Source: Engraulis encrasicolus
Taxonomy: Eukaryota > Chordata > Actinopteri > Clupeiformes > Engraulidae
Assembly (NCBI RefSeq): GCF_034702125.1
Contig: NC_085870.1
Coordinates: forward strand, 4,050,253 to 4,114,252
DNA: 64,000 bases
Direction of reading: 5' to 3'
In this document: in pieces, positions 60,786-64,000 of the stretch
Layout: each line of letters opens with the position of its first letter
Numbering within the stretch: position 1 is the stretch's first letter
The notes under the pieces: model-generated
Seen by the model: the letters and a program-made list of their open reading frames with translations, nothing else
What the model was told of the DNA's origin: nothing
The model's database searches: none
Program-made: the position numbers and the translations under genes

Positions 60786-61039
60786 AAGTTGAGGGGGCAC
60801 CATTCTAATTCCAACAGTAACGAGTTGAGGGGGGGGGCACCATTCTAACGAGTTGAGGGGGGGCACCATTCTAATTCCAACAGTAACGAGTTGAGGGGGG
60901 GGGGGCACCATTCTAATTCCAACAGTAACAAGTTGAGGGGGGGCACCATTCTAATTCCAACAGTAACAAGTTGAGGGGGGCTGGACCATTCTAACTCCAA
61001 CAGTAACGAGTTGGGGGGGCACCATTCTAACTCCAGGTG
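60786..61039. repeat. G-run minisatellite, copy B
   Basis: Counterpart of 46494-46845, with runs of 7-11 G and no giant tract. Confidence 0.93.
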
Positions 61040-61222
61040 AGGGGCCGTACAGCAGGCCAGGCCAGATCGGGTCATTTGGAATACAGGGCATTTCCTGGGA
61101 GGCCAACGGTCCTCAAGGGCTGATGCTGTTTGTTGTTCTTACAGAGGGAGGGGGCAGTGCAAAAATGCCCGTGCCTTTTTCTTTAGTCCTAGAGTCCAGC
61201 CCCTGCCATAGGGTGCCTCACG

Positions 61223-61456
61223 CAGGGCTGGACTGGGGGAGAAATAGGGCCCGGGCACTTTTGGCTTAAAGGGCCCCCGCAGAACTGACTCACCGGTGGG
61301 CCCCGCGCGCTTGTGGACCCCTATTTTCAGAAACGTAATTAAAAAAAAGTAATATATTACTGAAAATAGGGGCCCACGAGGGTGCAGGGCCATCGAGGGT
61401 GCAGGGCCCACCGGGACGGGAAATGCCCGCTATGCCAGATGGCCAGTCCAGCCCTG
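61223..61456. mobile_element. hAT-type MITE (CAGGGCTGGACTGG), copy B
   Basis: GCCTCACG on both sides as in copy A; slightly shorter because the internal A run is shorter. Confidence 0.9.
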
Positions 61457-62169
61457 GCCTCACGTCACGAACGCTCACTCCAACCTGCAAACCAGCCCCT
61501 CCCTCCTGTTTTACGTGCTGCACCTGCCATAAGAACACACAAGAGCCCTCCACAACCAGCTGAAAACAACAACAACCACCCGCCTGCTTCTTTTCATTTA
61601 TTTCCTTTATGAATACAGTTGAGTTCAGCACCTCTCCACTCCACCACCACTACAGTCTGTAGCGAGCAAGCAGAACAGAGCCCAGCCCAAGCCCAGCAGC
61701 CAACCCAGCACCCCAACCCTGCTTGTGCTGCTTGTTGTTTGTGTCATGGTCCCCAGAGGGAGACTGCAACCCCCCTCTAGCCTCCCCTCCCCTCCCCCCC
61801 CTCCCCCCTCCCCCAGGTGTCGTAAACTCTGGCCACTCGCTTGTAATGGATGGCGTAATGGACGAATGGTGAAGCCACACGATGGGGTGTGTGTGTGTTT
61901 GTGTATGTGTGTGTGTGAGAGAGAGGGGCTTACGGTTAGGTGTGTGTGTGTGTGTCAGTGTGTGTGTGTGTTAGTTTATGCACAGCTGGTTGTTGCTTCT
62001 CCCTCCCCCCACCCCACTGTCCCCAAAACCCCATCACACACGCACACGCACACGCACACACACGCACACACACACGCACACGGCCTGAGCTCAGTTCCAG
62101 CTCTGCGCGGGCCGGGCCCTGCTTTGGGCCGGTCAAACATGGCAGCAGTGATGGAGGACGAGCGTAATG

Positions 62170-62665
62170 AGAGAGGACACCACAGCACCACAGCTGGCCC
62201 ATGACGCACCCCCGGGTACCCCAGGGCCCCACTCCCACCCCCCTGGGCAACCGGGTCCCTTCCCCGGGCACACCCCCCCTTGGCCCCCCAGCACCACAGC
62301 TGCCCCATGACGCACCCCCGGGTACCCCTCCACCCCAGCATCCCTGGCCTCCACCCCTCCACCCCACCCTCCCCGGGCCCCCCAGCACCACAGCTGCCCC
62401 ATGACGCACGGGGACAACACCACGGGGCCCACCTCCCCCCACCCGGGCCCCCCAGCACCACAGGGCAACCGGGCCCCCCTTCAGCACCACAGCTGCCCCA
62501 TGACGCACCCCCGGGTACCCCTCCACCCCAGCATCCCCGGGCCCCCAGCACCACAGCTGCCGCATGACGCACCCCTGGGTACCCCTCCAACCCAGCATAC
62601 CCAGGCCCCCCTCCACCCCAGCACTACGGGGACAGCACCACAGGGCCCCCTCCACCCACCGCCCC
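62170..62665. repeat. CCCCATGACGCAC / GGGCCCCC repeat block, copy B
   Basis: At least six imperfect units of CAGCTGCCCCATGACGCAC with CCCGGGTACCCCTCCACCCC linkers, expanded relative to copy A. Long GC-rich frames here are not genes. Confidence 0.8.
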
Positions 62666-62669
62666 TCCC

Positions 62670-62853
62670 CGGGCGGTGAAAATAAATGTTTGAAGTCTTC
62701 AAATGTTAGTGTAAAACTGAAATTAGTTTAATTAATGCCCATTTTCAATTCATTTTCTAATCGGCCTCCGATTCAGCCACTCAATTTGCTTTCGGACGAA
62801 AACCGAAAGTGTCTTTTTTTCCCGTTTTCGGCCGAATTGTCGGTGCACCTCTA
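62670..62853. mobile_element. Truncated hAT-type MITE (GGTGCACCTCTA end)
   Basis: Complement of the right half of 42506-42844, ending TCGGTGCACCTCTA; the other end is missing. Not present at this place in copy A. Confidence 0.65.
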
Positions 62854-63007
62854 CTCTACACCCAAGCAACCAGCAACCTCCTGGCCCCTCTCCATCCTCT
62901 GAACCCTCTACATTTCACCTCAGCATCCACCACCCATCTTCCTCTCTACCCTACGGTAGCATCACTCGCTGTAAACCCTCTCTCTCTTTCTCTCCCTCCC
63001 TCCCTAC

Positions 63008-63718
63008 CAGTGGTTTTAAAGTGGGGGTACGTGATTTGTGACAGCATCAATTAATTAGGAAACTTATCTCCCACCTACTGTCATTTCTTCTCTTTTTCCA
63101 TCTGTTTGGTCCATCACTTACTGCTGCGTGCTCATTCTATCCTTGGACAGAAGCTTTTTATGTATATATATATATAAATCTCACCTCAGGAGAAGTGGGT
63201 GGACTGCGCACCCCCGCATAGGGGTGTCACGATAACCGGTATACCGTGACACCGCGGTAAAAAGTGCTGACAATAATTACCGCTTGAATTAAAATAATAT
63301 ACCGGTATACCGTACCGGATAACTGTACCGCACACCGTGACACCATGTGCCTTACCGACACCTCATCCAAGTCTGCCAATGCTGCCACAGTGGCAATCTT
63401 TGTTGCCTAACAACTAATGTCAATGCTGGAATCATAGTGAATTGCTGAACCAATTAATTTCTACAAAGAAAAGTACAAACGGTAACCGTTTCCTCCTCAC
63501 AACTTCAGTATGACATGTATTGTGCTTTTAAACATGGGATTTTTATATGGTTTTGCCTTCCTTATAAAATATAATGACTACTCCTTGCACCTTATGGAGC
63601 TATTTCAGTTTGTGTTGGACTATCAATGCTTTCTAAACATATTCAACACAACTTTTTGGTTACAATAACCGTGAGGTGAAATTTTCATACCGTGACAGCC
63701 CTACCCCCGCATACCACG
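63008..63718. mobile_element. hAT-type MITE (CAGTGGTTTTAAAG), copy B, interrupted
   Basis: Counterpart of 48326-48568, split by the insertion at 63219-63703. Homology with copy A stops at ATACCACGTCC. Confidence 0.8.
63219..63703. mobile_element. hAT-type element (TAGGGGTGTCACGATAACC), nested, 485 bp
   Basis: Ends TAGGGGTGTCACGATAACC and ATACCGTGACAGCCCTA. Perfect CCCCCGCA duplication at 63211-63218 and 63704-63711. Copy A has a single ACCCCCGCATACC. Confidence 0.92.
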
Positions 63719-64000
63719 TCCAACGCTCCATCAACCCTCTTTTCCTTCTCTCCTTCACACCCCAGCATGACTCCCTGTCTCCATCTCATCCTCTCTATCT
63801 CTCTCTCTCTCTCTCTCTCCTTCTTTTGCTTATTCTCGCCGTTCCTTTTCCATTATGTCTCTTGAATCTCCCTCCCTTCCTTACCTTCTCTTTTCGCCCT
63901 CTTCCCTCTCCCCCTTCTTCCTCTCTTCTTTTTTCTGCTCTGACCACTCTGTTCGCTTACCTATTCATGTTCTCTCGCTTTCCTATCCTCCCCTTGTTCT
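63719..64000. other. Pyrimidine-rich non-coding end
   Basis: CT-rich with a short (CT)n at 63798-63819. No homology to the sequence after copy A, and no gene seen. Confidence 0.45.

Larger units (their letters stand above)
49070..63718. repeat. Segmental duplication, copy B
   Basis: Collinear with 39733-48553 but lengthened by insertions at about 49636, 53967, 54853, 55148, 55433, 58288, 58757 and 63219. The pre-insertion sequences can be read in copy A for most of these. Confidence 0.92.

Noticed and set aside
61936..62655. 239-codon minus-strand frame, Gly/Trp rich
   Set aside because: It reads through an imperfect GC-rich tandem block and a (CA)n tract; copy A has a different length and frame.

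Overview
The window is vertebrate, almost certainly teleost fish, nuclear DNA. Genes are split by GT-AG introns, microsatellites are abundant, SINEs carry tRNA-like promoter boxes, and a large share of the sequence is short DNA transposons (MITEs) of the hAT, Harbinger, TTAA-target and TA-target types. There is no operon structure, and most open frames are simple-sequence or repeat shadows.

Left (1-6300): repeats, then the first two recognisable coding exons of a FAM83-family gene, closest to FAM83C, on the minus strand. The rest of that gene lies beyond the left edge. 6300-9720 is a mosaic of repeats flanked by CATTGAAACAAC-type sequence.

9918-17280 is the most notable object: a complete 7.36-kb DNA transposon with 234-bp terminal inverted repeats and two convergent multi-exon genes. 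The plus-strand gene (six exons, open throughout, 342 aa) ends in a RING-like cysteine module. The minus-strand gene (six exons) is an integrase-like DDE transposase with an intact D-x57-D-x38-E triad, broken only by a one-base shift at a run of seven A near its end.

17281-39700 is repeat territory. It includes hAT-type elements with perfect 8-bp target duplications, a minisatellite that appears to have grown from the end of a hAT-like element (27840-28776), and a 3.5-kb inverted-repeat element whose arms are arrays of ~165-bp units rich in AGGTCA half-sites (36150-39640).

39733-48553 and 49070-63718 are two copies of one locus, joined at a 98-N gap. Both carry the same unidentified 3'-terminal coding exon (44 aa, identical protein). 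They differ mainly by about a dozen insertions, several of which can be read as filled versus empty sites. This is either a tandem segmental duplication or two haplotypes wrongly placed in series. Copy B also has a 140-bp/280-bp satellite.
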